From positions 1,866,171 to 1,930,170 of the forward strand of contig JAWPMW010000001.1 of NCBI GenBank assembly GCA_033344735.1: a stretch of DNA of 64,000 bases, written 5' to 3'. The DNA comes from Gammaproteobacteria bacterium. GTDB lineage: Bacteria; Pseudomonadota; Gammaproteobacteria; UBA4575. Shown here piece after piece: positions 17,281 through 27,541 of this stretch. The position numbers and the translations under genes are program-made. The notes under the pieces were generated by a model that saw only the letters and a program-made list of their open reading frames with translations, did no database searches and was not told where the DNA came from. The first letter of the stretch is position 1, and each line of letters starts with the position of its first letter.

Positions 17281-17513
17281 ATATCTAAAACTCTTTTAAT
17301 AATATTGAGTTAGCGAGGTGATGCTAGATATACTTAAAATAAGTTATTAATTTAATGATAAATTCTTTGAAGTAGTAATTCTTTCGCTGTCTATATTGCG
17401 ACTCATTTCACAGCGCAATTTCCTTCTGAACAATACGATCGAGTGTAATAAGATCAAACGCAAAATGACGTTTGGCATAAAGCTACTACACTACATATAG
17501 AAGGAACTACACG

Positions 17514-18098
17514 ATGAACTCATTGAGTCGTCAGGCGTTAAACTATTTAAACTCATCAGAAAGTAATGATAAGCAGGCACGAAATAAACTCTGCTGTCTA
17601 ATTTTATTATTCGAGAAAGACTATAAATCTAAAATTGACCAACTTGATGAAGTCTTACTTTTACATATATTAAATCACTTAACTGAGTGTTATCTAGAGT
17701 CTATTACATACTTAGGACAAGAAAAGCATTCTGCAACTGAACATTTAATTAAGCGGCTAACATTATCCGACATTACAATGGGAAGCAGCCGAACAACTGT
17801 GTTTAATCGTTGTACCTATTATTCGCGTGAGTTACTAGGTGAATTTAACGAGGCTACAAATGATCAGAATCTAACAATTCTATCTGAACTTGAAAAGCTA
17901 AAAGATACTACAGACAAGGAAATCACTCACGATAATATCCCGCCGCTACAAGATTTTACAGATACTGAGTGTAATGAAATACCTGCACCCGCGTTAGCGA
18001 ATATAAAAATTGAAAGTAGCGAACCGATTGAGAAAAACGAACAATTTTCTTCTATATATACATTGTGGAATCAAAAATATAATCCCGCTTTTAAATAA
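17514..18098 (+). CDS. Hypothetical protein, 194 residues
   Basis: I do not recognise this protein. A good ribosome site, AAGGA at 17501-17505, stands 8 bp before the ATG. The N-terminal 125 residues look globular and helical, with leucine-rich segments (KLCCLILLFEKDYKSKIDQLDEVLLLHILNHLTECYLESI); the C-terminal 70 are acidic and low in structure, ending WNQKYNPAFK. There is no signal peptide or membrane segment. The leader AAGGAACTAC before the ATG recurs identically upstream of the next small gene (18339-18348). The preceding 233-bp gap (17281-17513) holds only a short dyad CAAACG-N8-CGTTTG at 17455-17474 and no evident gene. Confidence 0.65.
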   Translation: MNSLSRQALNYLNSSESNDKQARNKLCCLILLFEKDYKSKIDQLDEVLLLHILNHLTECYLESITYLGQEKHSATEHLIKRLTLSDITMGSSRTTVFNRCTYYSRELLGEFNEATNDQNLTILSELEKLKDTTDKEITHDNIPPLQDFTDTECNEIPAPALANIKIESSEPIEKNEQFSSIYTLWNQKYNPAFK

Positions 18099-18353
18099 TG
18101 TCGACGAGAATACCACTCATCTACATTTTTGACTAAAAAAGATATTAATTTGAAGGAGCTCACATTTAACTAACTCACTCAAAATACTCAAAGAATTTAT
18201 TTTCATATCCAATAAAGTGTCTATTTATGAGAGAAACTTCAAGTTTTTGACACATAACTGCACTCATTTGGCTACGCCCATATAAAATGTGATCAATAAA
18301 CCATAAATCATAGCTAAATTTAGATTTAATAACATCACAAGGAACTACTAGAC

Positions 18354-18401
18354 ATGGATGTCAATTTCCAAGGACGAGTATACAGAGTATGGATCAATTA
18401 G
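18354..18401 (+). other. Possible short leader ORF overlapping the start of a tail-anchored protein gene
   Basis: An ATG at 18354 with AAGGA at 18339-18343 (10-bp spacer) opens a 15-codon frame (MDVNFQGRVYRVWIN) that ends at TAG 18399-18401, overlapping the start of the 73-residue gene at 18389 in another frame. The AAGGAACTAC leader is identical to that of the gene at 17514, which suggests ribosomes are recruited here. It could be a coupling leader peptide or the remains of a frameshifted start. The preceding 290-bp gap (18099-18388) holds no other gene that I can support. Confidence 0.3.
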
Positions 18402-18610
18402 AAGAAACTGTTGTTAATCCAAATATCTCATTAAATAATTTTGAGGTAAAAATTCGTGAGCATGAAACTAGTGTTCAGAAGAGTGCAGTAGTTGATAACA
18501 CAGATAAAAAGAATCACAACAGCAAAGGTCTTTCTAGAAACAATAAATCTTTATTGCTATTAGCACTTATAACTGCAGTTTTTATTTACCAGCTCAGTGT
18601 GATAATTTAG
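18389..18610 (+). CDS. Small hypothetical tail-anchored membrane protein
   Basis: I do not recognise this 73-residue protein. The first 50 residues are polar and probably disordered (acidic at the start, Lys/Asn-rich later: TDKKNHNSKGLSRNNK); residues 54-72 form one hydrophobic helix, LLLLALITAVFIYQLSVII, at the extreme C terminus, giving a tail-anchored topology with the charged part in the cytoplasm. It is not a PEP-CTERM signal: there is no PEP motif and no basic tail. Its own ribosome site is poor (AAGGA at 18370-18374, 14 bp away), so it may depend on the overlapping short frame upstream. It converges with aceF, 9 bp away. Confidence 0.5.
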   Translation: MDQLEETVVNPNISLNNFEVKIREHETSVQKSAVVDNTDKKNHNSKGLSRNNKSLLLLALITAVFIYQLSVII

Positions 18611-18619
18611 ATTTCACCG

Positions 18620-19876
18620 CTATATCATTAGAGACCATACATCGCTTAGTTTATTCTTAAGGCTTGTTATAAAATTTACGCCGGCCACCCCATCAATTGC
18701 CCTGTGATCATAGGTTAAAGACAAAGGTAACATTAAGCGTTCTTCAATCTCATCATTGTTTATAACTAATTTTGTATAGCTTCTAGAAACACCCAGTATA
18801 GCCACTTCTGGAAAATTAATTATCGGGGTGAAATGACTACCACCAATGCCGCCTAGGCTTGTAATTGTCATACAACCACCCTGCATTTGTCTTGGTGTTA
18901 ATTTTCCTTCTCGTGCAAGTGAACTTACCTCCGCCAACTCTTTAGCTATTTCTGTTATTTTCTTTTGGTCTACATCTCTGATTACTGGCACAACTAATCC
19001 ACGTGGTGTATCCACAGCAATACCTAGATGATAATATTTTTTATGGATCAGTGATGTTACTTCGCTATTAATTGAGCTATTAAAGTCCGAATATTCTTGT
19101 AAGCACTTTACTAATGCCTTCATAATAAAGGGCAACAACGTCAACTTTATTTCTTGAGACTGCATTTTTTCTTTCAGCTGATTACGCGCTAATTCGGTCT
19201 CAGTAATGTCAGCATTATCAAATTGTGTAACATGTGGCGCGACTTCCCAAGCATGTTGCAAATGTTTTGCTGATACTTGTCGTAGCTTATTTAATGGCTT
19301 TTCTTCTATTTCTCCAAATTCACTAAAATCTGGCAGTATGTATTGTGGGTTTGCAATTCCAATACCTACAGTAGAGATACGTTTTTGAATATAGCTCTGT
19401 ACATCTTGCTTGAGTATCCTGCCATGTTCTGCACTGCCGGTAACTTTATCTAAATCTAAACCAAGTTCAGTTGCATATTTTCTTACTGCAGGGCTTGCAT
19501 AAGCTTTATCGGGGTTAATATTATTTTTTTTATTTTTAGTTTGCTGTTTTTTATTTACATTCTCTTCGATGCTCTGCTCTTTTGTAATCGCCTCAACTTC
19601 ACTAGTAGCAACTTTGTCTTCACTATTAGTTGTTTCACCCATTTCTATTACTATTAATTCATCTCCTTGTTTTACTTTGTCCCCTACTGAAACGTTAACC
19701 CTCTTGACTACGCCAGCATATGATGAGGGGAATTCCATCATTGCTTTATCACTTTCTAATGTGACAATAGATTGGTTTGCTTCAACTACATCACCAGGAG
19801 ATACTAAAATTTCGATAATATCCACTTCATCAAAATCTTCTATATCCGTTACAACAATTGTCTTTTCTTCATTCAT
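18620..19876 (-). CDS. aceF: Pyruvate dehydrogenase E2, dihydrolipoamide acetyltransferase
   Basis: AceF is the core of the pyruvate dehydrogenase complex and transfers the acetyl group to CoA. From the ATG at 19876 it has 418 residues, with one lipoyl domain (lipoyl lysine K44 in ESDKAMMEF), an Ala-poor linker rich in Lys/Asn/Glu, a peripheral subunit-binding domain (YASPAVRKYATELGLDL, about 125-141) and the catalytic domain ending with the TYDHRAIDGVAGVNF active-site motif near residue 390. E. coli AceF has three lipoyl domains, so this is a reduced form. The ATG was chosen over an upstream TTG at 19891 that would overlap aceE. No E3 gene (lpd) follows. Confidence 0.94.
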   Translation of the reverse strand: MNEEKTIVVTDIEDFDEVDIIEILVSPGDVVEANQSIVTLESDKAMMEFPSSYAGVVKRVNVSVGDKVKQGDELIVIEMGETTNSEDKVATSEVEAITKEQSIEENVNKKQQTKNKKNNINPDKAYASPAVRKYATELGLDLDKVTGSAEHGRILKQDVQSYIQKRISTVGIGIANPQYILPDFSEFGEIEEKPLNKLRQVSAKHLQHAWEVAPHVTQFDNADITETELARNQLKEKMQSQEIKLTLLPFIMKALVKCLQEYSDFNSSINSEVTSLIHKKYYHLGIAVDTPRGLVVPVIRDVDQKKITEIAKELAEVSSLAREGKLTPRQMQGGCMTITSLGGIGGSHFTPIINFPEVAILGVSRSYTKLVINNDEIEERLMLPLSLTYDHRAIDGVAGVNFITSLKNKLSDVWSLMI

Positions 19877-19883
19877 ATAATAA

Positions 19884-22568
19884 TTAACCAAACATTGGGT
19901 TGACCCTCTCTGAGTCTATTTGGTATTTATCAATGGCTTGTTTTATCACAACTGTATCAACCTTTGATTGATTAGCCATCTCATATAACGCGGCTATTAC
20001 TATATATCGATAATCAACTTCAAAATATTCGCGCAATTTTTCTCTTGTGTCGCTACGCCCAAATCCATCAGTTCCTAGTACGCGATAACACCCGGGCACT
20101 AAAGATCTAATTTGATCAGCATATAATTTCACATAATCAGTAGCTGCAATTACAACTTGATCATCAGACTTTAGGCACTGTGTGACATACGACTGTTTTG
20201 CATTTTGATCAGGATGTAACATATTCCAACGATTTACCTCAATGCCATCTCGGTATAATTCATTGAAACTAGTAACGCTCCATACATTTGTAGATACCTT
20301 ATAATCATCTTCTAAAATCTCAGCTGCTTTAATTATTTCTCGAAGTATTGCCCCACAACCTAAAAGCTGTACATCACATTTATTGTTTGCAGAAGCTTTA
20401 AATAAGTACATTCCTTTAATTATCCCATCTTCAATACCTTCTGGCATAGCGGGATGTTTATAATTTTCATTCATCACTGTAATGTAATAAAAACAATCGT
20501 GCTGCTTTTCATACATACGAACTAACCCATCATGAATGATTACCGTCAGCTCATAAGCAAAGGTTGGATCATAACTTCTGCAGTTAGGTATAAAGTTAGC
20601 CATAATATGACTTTGGCCATCTTGGTGTTGTAAGCCTTCTCCTGCTAATGTCGTTCTACCTGCTGTACCACCCAATAAAAATCCACGAGAATGACTATCA
20701 GCAGCTAACCATGCTAGATCACCGATACGTTGAAAACCAAACATTGAGTAAAAAATATAGAATGGAATCATAGCTAAGCCGTGACTGCTATAGGAGCATG
20801 CTGCCGCTATCCATGAGGACATAGCCCCGGCTTCATTAATACCTTCCTGTAGTATTTGTCCTGCCTTATCTTCCCGATAATACATGAGGTCATCAGCATC
20901 TACAGGGTCATAGAGCTGGCCTTTGCGCGAGTAAATTCCCATGGTACGAAACATTCCCTCCATACCAAATGTTCGTGCCTCATCAGGAACGATAGGCACA
21001 ATATATTTACTAATACTTTTCTCTCTTGTCAGTGCAGTCAATATGCGTACAAACGTCATTGTAGTTGAATATTCGCGCTCGCCACTGTCAGCAACTAGCT
21101 TAGAAAATATATCGAATTCCGGAATTTTTATAGGAGCAAATGCAGGAAATGGCTTTCTCTGTGGGATAGAACCACCGAGTTTTTCTCGGCATTGTTTTAT
21201 ATAAAGAATTTCTGGGCTATCGTCTGCAGGCTTATAAAATGGGACCTTGTCAAGATCTTCATCTGGGATTGGAATCTGATAACGATCCCTAAATTCTTTT
21301 ATAGAGTCTTTTGTTGGCTTTTTTAATTGATGTGCAATGTTAAGGCTCTCTCCACTTTTACCAAGTCCATAACCTTTAACCGTTTTAGCTAATATAACTG
21401 TTGGTTGGCCTTTGTGCTTTACTGCAGAAGTATAGGCCGCATAAACTTTTTGCTGATCATGCCCACCGCGGTTTAACCGCCATAAGTCTTCATCCGTCAT
21501 TTTAGACACTAACGCTTCAAGTTCAGGATACTTACCAAAGAAGTGTTCTCTAGTATATGCACCTCCCTTAGCCCGGTAGTTTTGATAATCACCATCTACG
21601 GCTTCTTCCATGCGTTTTAATAAAATACCGGAGCTATCATTCTCGAATAATGGGTCCCAATTAGAACCCCAGACTAACTTAATAACATTCCAACCTGCAC
21701 CGCGGAACACACCTTCTAATTCTTGAATTATTTTCCCATTACCGCGCACAGGTCCATCTAGACGTTGTAAGTTGCAGTTAACAACAAATATTAAGTTATC
21801 TAGATTTTCACGTGCCGCTAATGAAATTGCACCTAAAGACTCCGGCTCATCCATTTCACCATCACCAGTAAACACCCAAACCTTACGACCCTCTTCATCC
21901 TTGAGACTACGGTCATTTAAATACTTCATGAATCTAGCTTGATAGATTCCTGTAATTGGCCCCAAACCCATAGATACAGTCGGAAACTGCCAAAAGTCTG
22001 GCATTAACCATGGGTGTGGGTATGAAGTTAATCCCTCCCTATCAACATCCCGACGGAAATTTTTTAATTGCTTCTCTGTAAGTCGGCCTTCCAAGTATGC
22101 ACGCGCATACACGCCTGGCGCTGCGTGTCCCTGAAAATAGACTAAGTCTCCATTGTGTTGATCACTAGGCCCTCTAAAGAAATGATTAAAGCCTATGCTA
22201 TACAGAGTTGCAGCAGAAGCATATGAGGATATATGCCCACCCAGCTCAGTTGTAACTTTTGCTGCCTGTACAACCATAGCTAGAGCATTCCAACGCTCCA
22301 ATGAACGCACCCGATGCTCCAAGGACAGATCACCTGGAAGTCGTTCTTCATCCGCACTGTCAATAGTATTGATATATGGAGTTGTAGTTTTGAAAGGGAG
22401 ATTGACGCCAGCACGTCTTGATTCAGTGATTAATGTTTCTATTATTTGATGAGCTTTATTTTCACCAGTATGTTCTATGACATCATGTAATGCCTGTACC
22501 CATTCCTGGGTTTCCTCATCATCAATTTCTGGCCTCGTCGTCAACAAATGCTCCTTTTTAATAAGCAT
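19884..22568 (-). CDS. aceE: Pyruvate dehydrogenase E1 component, homodimeric
   Basis: AceE is the thiamine diphosphate-dependent decarboxylase of the pyruvate dehydrogenase complex. The 894-residue length and continuous sequence fit the homodimeric gammaproteobacterial type. The ThDP motif runs from GDGEMDEPESLGAI (about 231-244) to VNCNLQRLDGPVRGNG (about 262). Other family blocks are DLVYFQGHAAPGVYARAYLEGR near residue 142 and GRTTLAGEGLQHQDGQSH near 640. Its stop lies 7 bp before the aceF ATG. Because it needs thiamine diphosphate, it links functionally to thiGSO in this window. The upstream gap to the flippase gene is only 76 bp on the far side and must hold its promoter or a read-through junction. 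Confidence 0.97.
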   Translation of the reverse strand: MLIKKEHLLTTRPEIDDEETQEWVQALHDVIEHTGENKAHQIIETLITESRRAGVNLPFKTTTPYINTIDSADEERLPGDLSLEHRVRSLERWNALAMVVQAAKVTTELGGHISSYASAATLYSIGFNHFFRGPSDQHNGDLVYFQGHAAPGVYARAYLEGRLTEKQLKNFRRDVDREGLTSYPHPWLMPDFWQFPTVSMGLGPITGIYQARFMKYLNDRSLKDEEGRKVWVFTGDGEMDEPESLGAISLAARENLDNLIFVVNCNLQRLDGPVRGNGKIIQELEGVFRGAGWNVIKLVWGSNWDPLFENDSSGILLKRMEEAVDGDYQNYRAKGGAYTREHFFGKYPELEALVSKMTDEDLWRLNRGGHDQQKVYAAYTSAVKHKGQPTVILAKTVKGYGLGKSGESLNIAHQLKKPTKDSIKEFRDRYQIPIPDEDLDKVPFYKPADDSPEILYIKQCREKLGGSIPQRKPFPAFAPIKIPEFDIFSKLVADSGEREYSTTMTFVRILTALTREKSISKYIVPIVPDEARTFGMEGMFRTMGIYSRKGQLYDPVDADDLMYYREDKAGQILQEGINEAGAMSSWIAAACSYSSHGLAMIPFYIFYSMFGFQRIGDLAWLAADSHSRGFLLGGTAGRTTLAGEGLQHQDGQSHIMANFIPNCRSYDPTFAYELTVIIHDGLVRMYEKQHDCFYYITVMNENYKHPAMPEGIEDGIIKGMYLFKASANNKCDVQLLGCGAILREIIKAAEILEDDYKVSTNVWSVTSFNELYRDGIEVNRWNMLHPDQNAKQSYVTQCLKSDDQVVIAATDYVKLYADQIRSLVPGCYRVLGTDGFGRSDTREKLREYFEVDYRYIVIAALYEMANQSKVDTVVIKQAIDKYQIDSERVNPMFG

Positions 22569-22644
22569 TAAAATTCTGTTGACTTAACTTATACTACTTT
22601 TAAAAAGTTTACTATAGTGTTTAGACAAGCCTCATTATTAAACG

Positions 22645-24081
22645 CTATCGACTTCTAACCATTGAATATAATTGCCATGCAGTATCACGTTGGAACGCAA
22701 GCACCAAGCCTGTGTAAGTCACCGCGCCTACAAATATCAACATAATTAACTCTAACGCCGTATTACCAATAAGCGGGCTAATGAGTTCTCTTGCAAGCGT
22801 CACCATTACATACATGATCGCACTAAATAAAGCAGGATAAGCAAATTCACGAACATAAGTACTAAACTTCATCCCTATTGTTGACAAAACAATCCTCATA
22901 GAAATATAGAAATACGGCGGATAAGCTATTAACCATGACAAAGATATGCCAATCAATCCCCAATGTGCGCCTACATAAAAAGCAATCGGCATAATCACGC
23001 AACCAATCGCGAGTGCTTTTACGCCAACATCAGGACGGCCCATAGCAAATAGTAACGGGTCTGTAATATTCATCATTTTAAGTGCCATTACTGCGCTAAT
23101 AATTTGTAATGGTAATGCAGCCGGTGTCCATTTTTCACCAAGCAGAACATCAACTAACTCTGGTGAAACACAAGACACGCCCATAAATACAGGGAAAATT
23201 ACGATCCCAAGTAATCGTACTGCTTTGCACAGTAGCTCATTCATTTTTTGTTGATTATCTTGAATTGTTGAAAAAGCAGAGAAGCCCACTTCATTCAAGA
23301 TCATCATAAACTTGTCAATTGGCAGACATGCAATCTGCATTGCCACCGAGTAGTATCCTAATGCTTTTTGTCCTACCAATTTACCCATAACAACTGCATC
23401 AGCAGAATTATAGAAGTAGTAAAGTATGCGATGAAGAGTAATTAGACCGCCAAAGCTTAATGCTTCACCAATACCATCAAATGAAAAGCTAGGCCTACAG
23501 GTGTAACGAGATACAATCATTGCACCCAATGTTTGTACGGTTGTATAAGCCAGAGCACCATGTACTAAAGACCAAACCCCATAACCCAAAAATGCAAATA
23601 TAAGTGTGGTAACACTTTGAGCAATAACAGCAGCAAATCTAATCAAAGACACGCTGCGAAATTCCATATTTCTTCTCATGATTGCATTGGGAATATAGAA
23701 GAAAATACGAATCAGAGTTTGCAGGCCTAAAATATAAATAATTATTTCTAGTCGAGGGTCTCCAAAAAAGTCTGCAATAAGCGGAGCGGTAAAATAGAGG
23801 ATTGCGTAAAATCCAATATTAAATATAAACAGCATACCGAAAATTTGCTGAACAAACTTATCTGACAACTCTTTCTTCTTAACGATTGCCGATGCCAAGC
23901 CCATATCATCCAATATTTCTAGCAAGCCGATTACAACTGAAGCTAACGCCATCAACCCGTAATCTTCAGGTGACAATAGTCTTATTACTATTAAAGTCGC
24001 TGCCCACATTAATATCTGACTGAGGACACGCATGCCTGCCATCCATCTAATTGAGCTAGAAACCTCTTTTCCAATAGACAT
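22645..24081 (-). CDS. Oligosaccharide flippase (Wzx/MOP family)
   Basis: This 478-residue inner-membrane protein has about 12-14 hydrophobic segments spread along its length and the polysaccharide-exporter opening SSIRWMAGMRVLSQILMWAATLIVIRLLSPEDYGLMALA (split here as the family signature of residues 8-46). It also contains MGLASAIVKKKELSDK and PNAIMRRNMEFRSVSLIRF, typical of lipid-linked oligosaccharide flippases. Such proteins move undecaprenyl-linked repeat units to the periplasm. It may serve the polysaccharide block 8 kb away, although aceEF and other genes separate them. It lies between aceE and glmS in the same direction with gaps of about 76-79 bp. Confidence 0.88.
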   Translation of the reverse strand: MSIGKEVSSSIRWMAGMRVLSQILMWAATLIVIRLLSPEDYGLMALASVVIGLLEILDDMGLASAIVKKKELSDKFVQQIFGMLFIFNIGFYAILYFTAPLIADFFGDPRLEIIIYILGLQTLIRIFFYIPNAIMRRNMEFRSVSLIRFAAVIAQSVTTLIFAFLGYGVWSLVHGALAYTTVQTLGAMIVSRYTCRPSFSFDGIGEALSFGGLITLHRILYYFYNSADAVVMGKLVGQKALGYYSVAMQIACLPIDKFMMILNEVGFSAFSTIQDNQQKMNELLCKAVRLLGIVIFPVFMGVSCVSPELVDVLLGEKWTPAALPLQIISAVMALKMMNITDPLLFAMGRPDVGVKALAIGCVIMPIAFYVGAHWGLIGISLSWLIAYPPYFYISMRIVLSTIGMKFSTYVREFAYPALFSAIMYVMVTLARELISPLIGNTALELIMLIFVGAVTYTGLVLAFQRDTAWQLYSMVRSR

Positions 24082-24160
24082 GGCTGAATGCTTACATAAG
24101 ATTGTGAGTAGATTTCACTCTAAATTTAAGGATGAGTAAAATAACTTGTAGTGACCGGAT

Positions 24161-25990
24161 TTATTCCACTGTCACAGATTTTGCTAAATTTCTTGGCTGA
24201 TCAACATCAGTCCCTTTAAGCACGGCGACATGATATGAAAGTAGTTGTAACGGAATAGTAAATATAATTGGAGCAACCGCATTCTCTGGTGCATCTAATT
24301 CAATAAGCTGCATGCCTTCTTCTATACCAAATGCACAACCCGCATCAGCAAAGACATGTAATTCACCGCCACGTGCACGTACTTCTTCTATATTTGATTT
24401 AAGCTTTTCTAACAATTCATTATTAGGTGCAACTGTTATCACTGGCATGTCGCTATCCACTAATGCAATTGGCCCATGCTTCAATTCACCAGCCGCATAG
24501 GATTCTGCATGAATATAGGAAATTTCTTTTAACTTTAACGCACCTTCCATTGCAATAGGGTGGTGAGATCCTCGGCCTAGGAATAATGCGTGATGCTTAT
24601 CTTTATATAACTTTGCCAACTCTTTAATTGGGTCATCCAACGATAATGCTTTATTAATACGTACTGGTAAATTAAGCAGCTGTTCAACTAAGATTTTTTC
24701 CATTTCTGGATGTAAGCCATTTCGACGTCCAATCAGAATCACCAACATCATTAATGCTACTAATTGGGTAGTAAAGGCTTTAGTTGAAGCTACGCCAATT
24801 TCAGGACCTGCATGAGTCATCAAGGCTAAATCAGATTCCCTAACTAGCGAGCTCTCAGGAACATTACATATCACTAACGAACCAACATAATTTTCTGAAC
24901 TTGCTTGCAAAAGTGCGGCAAGACTATCAGCCGTTTCACCTGACTGTGAAATAGTTACAAACAATGTACCCGGTCTAACAACATGTTTCCGATAACGAAA
25001 TTCACTGGCTACTTCAACGTGACAGTGAATACCTGCAATTTCTTCAAACCAGTATTTAGCAACTAAGCCAGCGTGATAGCTTGTACCACACGCGATAATT
25101 TGTATCGCTTGAGTTTTATCTAGAATGGCTTTCGCTTTTGGCCCAAGAATTTCATCCATCACTCGACCATTAAGCACTCTACCCTCTAATGTATCGGCAA
25201 TTGCACGTGGCTGCTCATAAATTTCTTTGAGCATGTAGTGTTCGTATTCACCTTTTTCCGCCGCATCTGAGTTTTGTTTACTAGATTTAATTTCTCTTTC
25301 GACAAATTCTCCTTTAAGATCGAATATAGAAATCTTATCGCGTGTAATTTCTGCGATATCACCATTCTCTAAATATATAAACTTATGTGTTTCTTTTAAT
25401 AATGCATGCACATCAGAAGCAATGAAATTTTCATTTTCACCTACGCCAATAACTAGTGGGCTACCGCTACGGGCAGCAATAATTCTATCTTCATCGGTAC
25501 GATCAATCACACCTAAGGCATAAGCACCTTTTAGGTCTTTAACAGTGTTTTGTACAGCAAAAAATAATGAGTCACCTTTTTCCAAATATAAAACTATTTG
25601 ATGTGCAATTACTTCTGTATCTGTATCTGAAGTAAATTTGAATCCTGCTTTAGACTGCATCTCACGCAGTTCTTGATAATTTTCAATAATGCCGTTATGA
25701 ACAATAGCAACTCGACCATTACATATATGTGGGTGAGCATTGTATTCTGATGGCACTCCGTGCGTAGCCCAGCGAGTGTGTGCAATCCCCACAATACCGC
25801 TTAAGTTTGACTCTTGTAGCGCATCACCCAATTCTGATACTTTTCCAGGACGCCTTACTCTTTCTAGCAGGCCTTTGTTTAGCACAGCCATACCCGCAGA
25901 ATCATACCCTCTATACTCAAGGCGTTTTAAACCTTCTAACAATATATCTGATACGTCTCTTTTTGATATTGCTCCAACGATTCCACACAT
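24161..25990 (-). CDS. glmS: Glutamine-fructose-6-phosphate aminotransferase
   Basis: GlmS makes glucosamine-6-phosphate, the first step toward UDP-GlcNAc for peptidoglycan and LPS. The 609-residue product has the usual length. The class II glutaminase domain begins with Cys2 in MCGIVGAI, followed by [11 protein letters not shown] and HTRWATHG (about 73-80). Two SIS sugar-isomerase domains follow ([15 protein letters not shown] near 302; [13 protein letters not shown] near 349; [19 protein letters not shown] near 475). It ends with the conserved [14 protein letters not shown] good ribosome site AAGGAG precedes the ATG. It follows glmU after 22 bp, the usual glmUS pair. No glmS ribozyme or sRNA-target element was recognised. 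Confidence 0.97.
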   Translation of the reverse strand: MCGIVGAISKRDVSDILLEGLKRLEYRGYDSAGMAVLNKGLLERVRRPGKVSELGDALQESNLSGIVGIAHTRWATHGVPSEYNAHPHICNGRVAIVHNGIIENYQELREMQSKAGFKFTSDTDTEVIAHQIVLYLEKGDSLFFAVQNTVKDLKGAYALGVIDRTDEDRIIAARSGSPLVIGVGENENFIASDVHALLKETHKFIYLENGDIAEITRDKISIFDLKGEFVEREIKSSKQNSDAAEKGEYEHYMLKEIYEQPRAIADTLEGRVLNGRVMDEILGPKAKAILDKTQAIQIIACGTSYHAGLVAKYWFEEIAGIHCHVEVASEFRYRKHVVRPGTLFVTISQSGETADSLAALLQASSENYVGSLVICNVPESSLVRESDLALMTHAGPEIGVASTKAFTTQLVALMMLVILIGRRNGLHPEMEKILVEQLLNLPVRINKALSLDDPIKELAKLYKDKHHALFLGRGSHHPIAMEGALKLKEISYIHAESYAAGELKHGPIALVDSDMPVITVAPNNELLEKLKSNIEEVRARGGELHVFADAGCAFGIEEGMQLIELDAPENAVAPIIFTIPLQLLSYHVAVLKGTDVDQPRNLAKSVTVE

Positions 25991-26012
25991 AACGAAAGTC
26001 TCCTTACTTCCT

Positions 26013-27386
26013 TTACTTCTTCTGTTTAACTGGCCTTTGCCAATTATCTATTGTTGTCTGTTTGCTACGAGACAGTGTTAATTTTTCTCCAGGGACGTCT
26101 CGCGTAATTGTTGAACCTGCCCCAATAGTTGCACCGTCATCTATATTTACTGGCGCAACTAATTGTGTGTCAGAGCCAATAAAAACATTATTGCCAATAA
26201 CAGTTCTATGTTTATTTGCACCATCATAATTGCAGCAAATAGTTCCTGCGCCAATGTTAGTTTTTTCACCGATGCTGGCATCTCCGATATAACTCAAATG
26301 ATTAACTTTGCTGCCTGAAGCAATATTTGATTTCTTTACTTCAACAAAATTGCCCAATTTTACTTCGTTTGCTAATTCTGTATTGGGACGCACACGAGCA
26401 AAAGGACCTATTTCACAGTTTTTACCAATTTTTGAATCCTCGATCACAGAATTAGGATGTATTACCGTTCCTGTTTCAATAACACTATGTGATATCACAC
26501 AATTCATCCCAATTGAGACATCATCACCTATTTCAACGTTTCCACGGAATAAAACGTTTGGTTCAATAATAATATCGTTTCCAATTTCTATATTTCCATC
26601 AACATAGGTACTTGAAGCATCACGCAACGTCGCACCATTAATCATTAGTCTTTCGCGTTGTCTAGCTTGGTATACGCCTTCCATTTCAGCAAGATGAACG
26701 CGATTATTAACCCCCATTACTTCACTCGGGTCTTCACAGATCACTGCCTCAACAGGCTTTCCATCCGCTACAGCTAATCCAACACAATCCGTTAAATAAT
26801 ATTCCTGCTGCTTATTATTATTATCAATGTTATCAAGCCACTTAATTAAACTCTGCGAAGATGCACATAGAATTCCTGTGTTTATTTCTGCGATTTTTCT
26901 AATCTCATTATCTGCATCTTTTTCTTCTACAATTTTTTCAACTTTACCTTGTATACTCCGCACTATACGTCCATAACCGTGTGGGTTAGAAAGTTCTGTA
27001 GTTAAAATTGCCATTGATTCTTTAGGTTGCTGTTCTAACAATGTTTTCAGCGTTGTTTCTCTTGCTAGTGGAACATCACCATACAAAATAAGAATATTTT
27101 CATCTGCTTTAGCTGTAAAAAATGGAATAGCCTGCTGAACTGCATGCCCTGTACCCAGTCTCTTCGCTTGTTCTACCCATTCTACTTTCTCATTCTGAAT
27201 TGCAGAACGTACTGCTTCACCACCATGGCCATAAACAACGATGATTCGATCGGCGCCTAAATTTTCTGCGGTTGTAATGGTATGCGCCAACATGGATTTA
27301 CCCCCGACTTGATGCAGTACTTTGGGTAATTTGCTGCACATACGAGTGCCTTGACCAGCGGCTAATATAACGACGTTTAGAGACAT
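26013..27386 (-). CDS. glmU: Bifunctional UDP-GlcNAc pyrophosphorylase / glucosamine-1-phosphate acetyltransferase
   Basis: GlmU makes UDP-N-acetylglucosamine in two steps in the cytoplasm. The N-terminal uridyltransferase domain starts [21 protein letters not shown] (residues 5-25), with the GTGHAVQQA motif near 81. The C-terminal half from about residue 250 is a left-handed beta helix made of hexapeptide repeats (VYQ linker, then [23 protein letters not shown] and so on), with the acetyltransferase motif [25 protein letters not shown] near residue 365. The length, 457, equals the E. coli protein within one residue. It lies downstream of the atp operon but beyond a strong terminator, so it should have its own promoter in 27387-27470. 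Confidence 0.97.
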   Translation of the reverse strand: MSLNVVILAAGQGTRMCSKLPKVLHQVGGKSMLAHTITTAENLGADRIIVVYGHGGEAVRSAIQNEKVEWVEQAKRLGTGHAVQQAIPFFTAKADENILILYGDVPLARETTLKTLLEQQPKESMAILTTELSNPHGYGRIVRSIQGKVEKIVEEKDADNEIRKIAEINTGILCASSQSLIKWLDNIDNNNKQQEYYLTDCVGLAVADGKPVEAVICEDPSEVMGVNNRVHLAEMEGVYQARQRERLMINGATLRDASSTYVDGNIEIGNDIIIEPNVLFRGNVEIGDDVSIGMNCVISHSVIETGTVIHPNSVIEDSKIGKNCEIGPFARVRPNTELANEVKLGNFVEVKKSNIASGSKVNHLSYIGDASIGEKTNIGAGTICCNYDGANKHRTVIGNNVFIGSDTQLVAPVNIDDGATIGAGSTITRDVPGEKLTLSRSKQTTIDNWQRPVKQKK

Positions 27387-27471
27387 AGATCTATTAATTC
27401 TTTGAGATAGAAAAGGTTACACTATTATTCTAGTCCATATTTTGAACTAGTTACCCTTACATAGAAATGAA

Positions 27472-27495
27472 AAAGGCAGCCATTTGGCTGCCTTT
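27472..27495 (-). terminator. Rho-independent terminator of the atp operon
   Basis: AAAGGCAGCC (27472-27481) and GGCTGCCTTT (27486-27495) form a perfect 10-bp stem with a 4-base ATTT loop. On the minus strand the stem ends in a run of Ts (the plus-strand bases 27467-27474 are A-rich), the right side for stopping transcripts that leave atpC, which ends 47 bp upstream at 27542. Confidence 0.88.
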
Positions 27496-27541
27496 ATGTT
27501 CTATTTATCTCAAAGCTTTGAATCTATTAGAAATTTAGCTA

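Noticed and set aside
18389-18610. Possible PEP-CTERM sorting signal at the C terminus of the 73-residue protein
   Set aside because: There is no Pro-Glu-Pro motif and no basic tail after the membrane helix.
25740-26081. 113-codon open frame on the plus strand across the glmS/glmU junction
   Set aside because: It is antisense to the conserved ends of both genes and has no plausible start context or homology.
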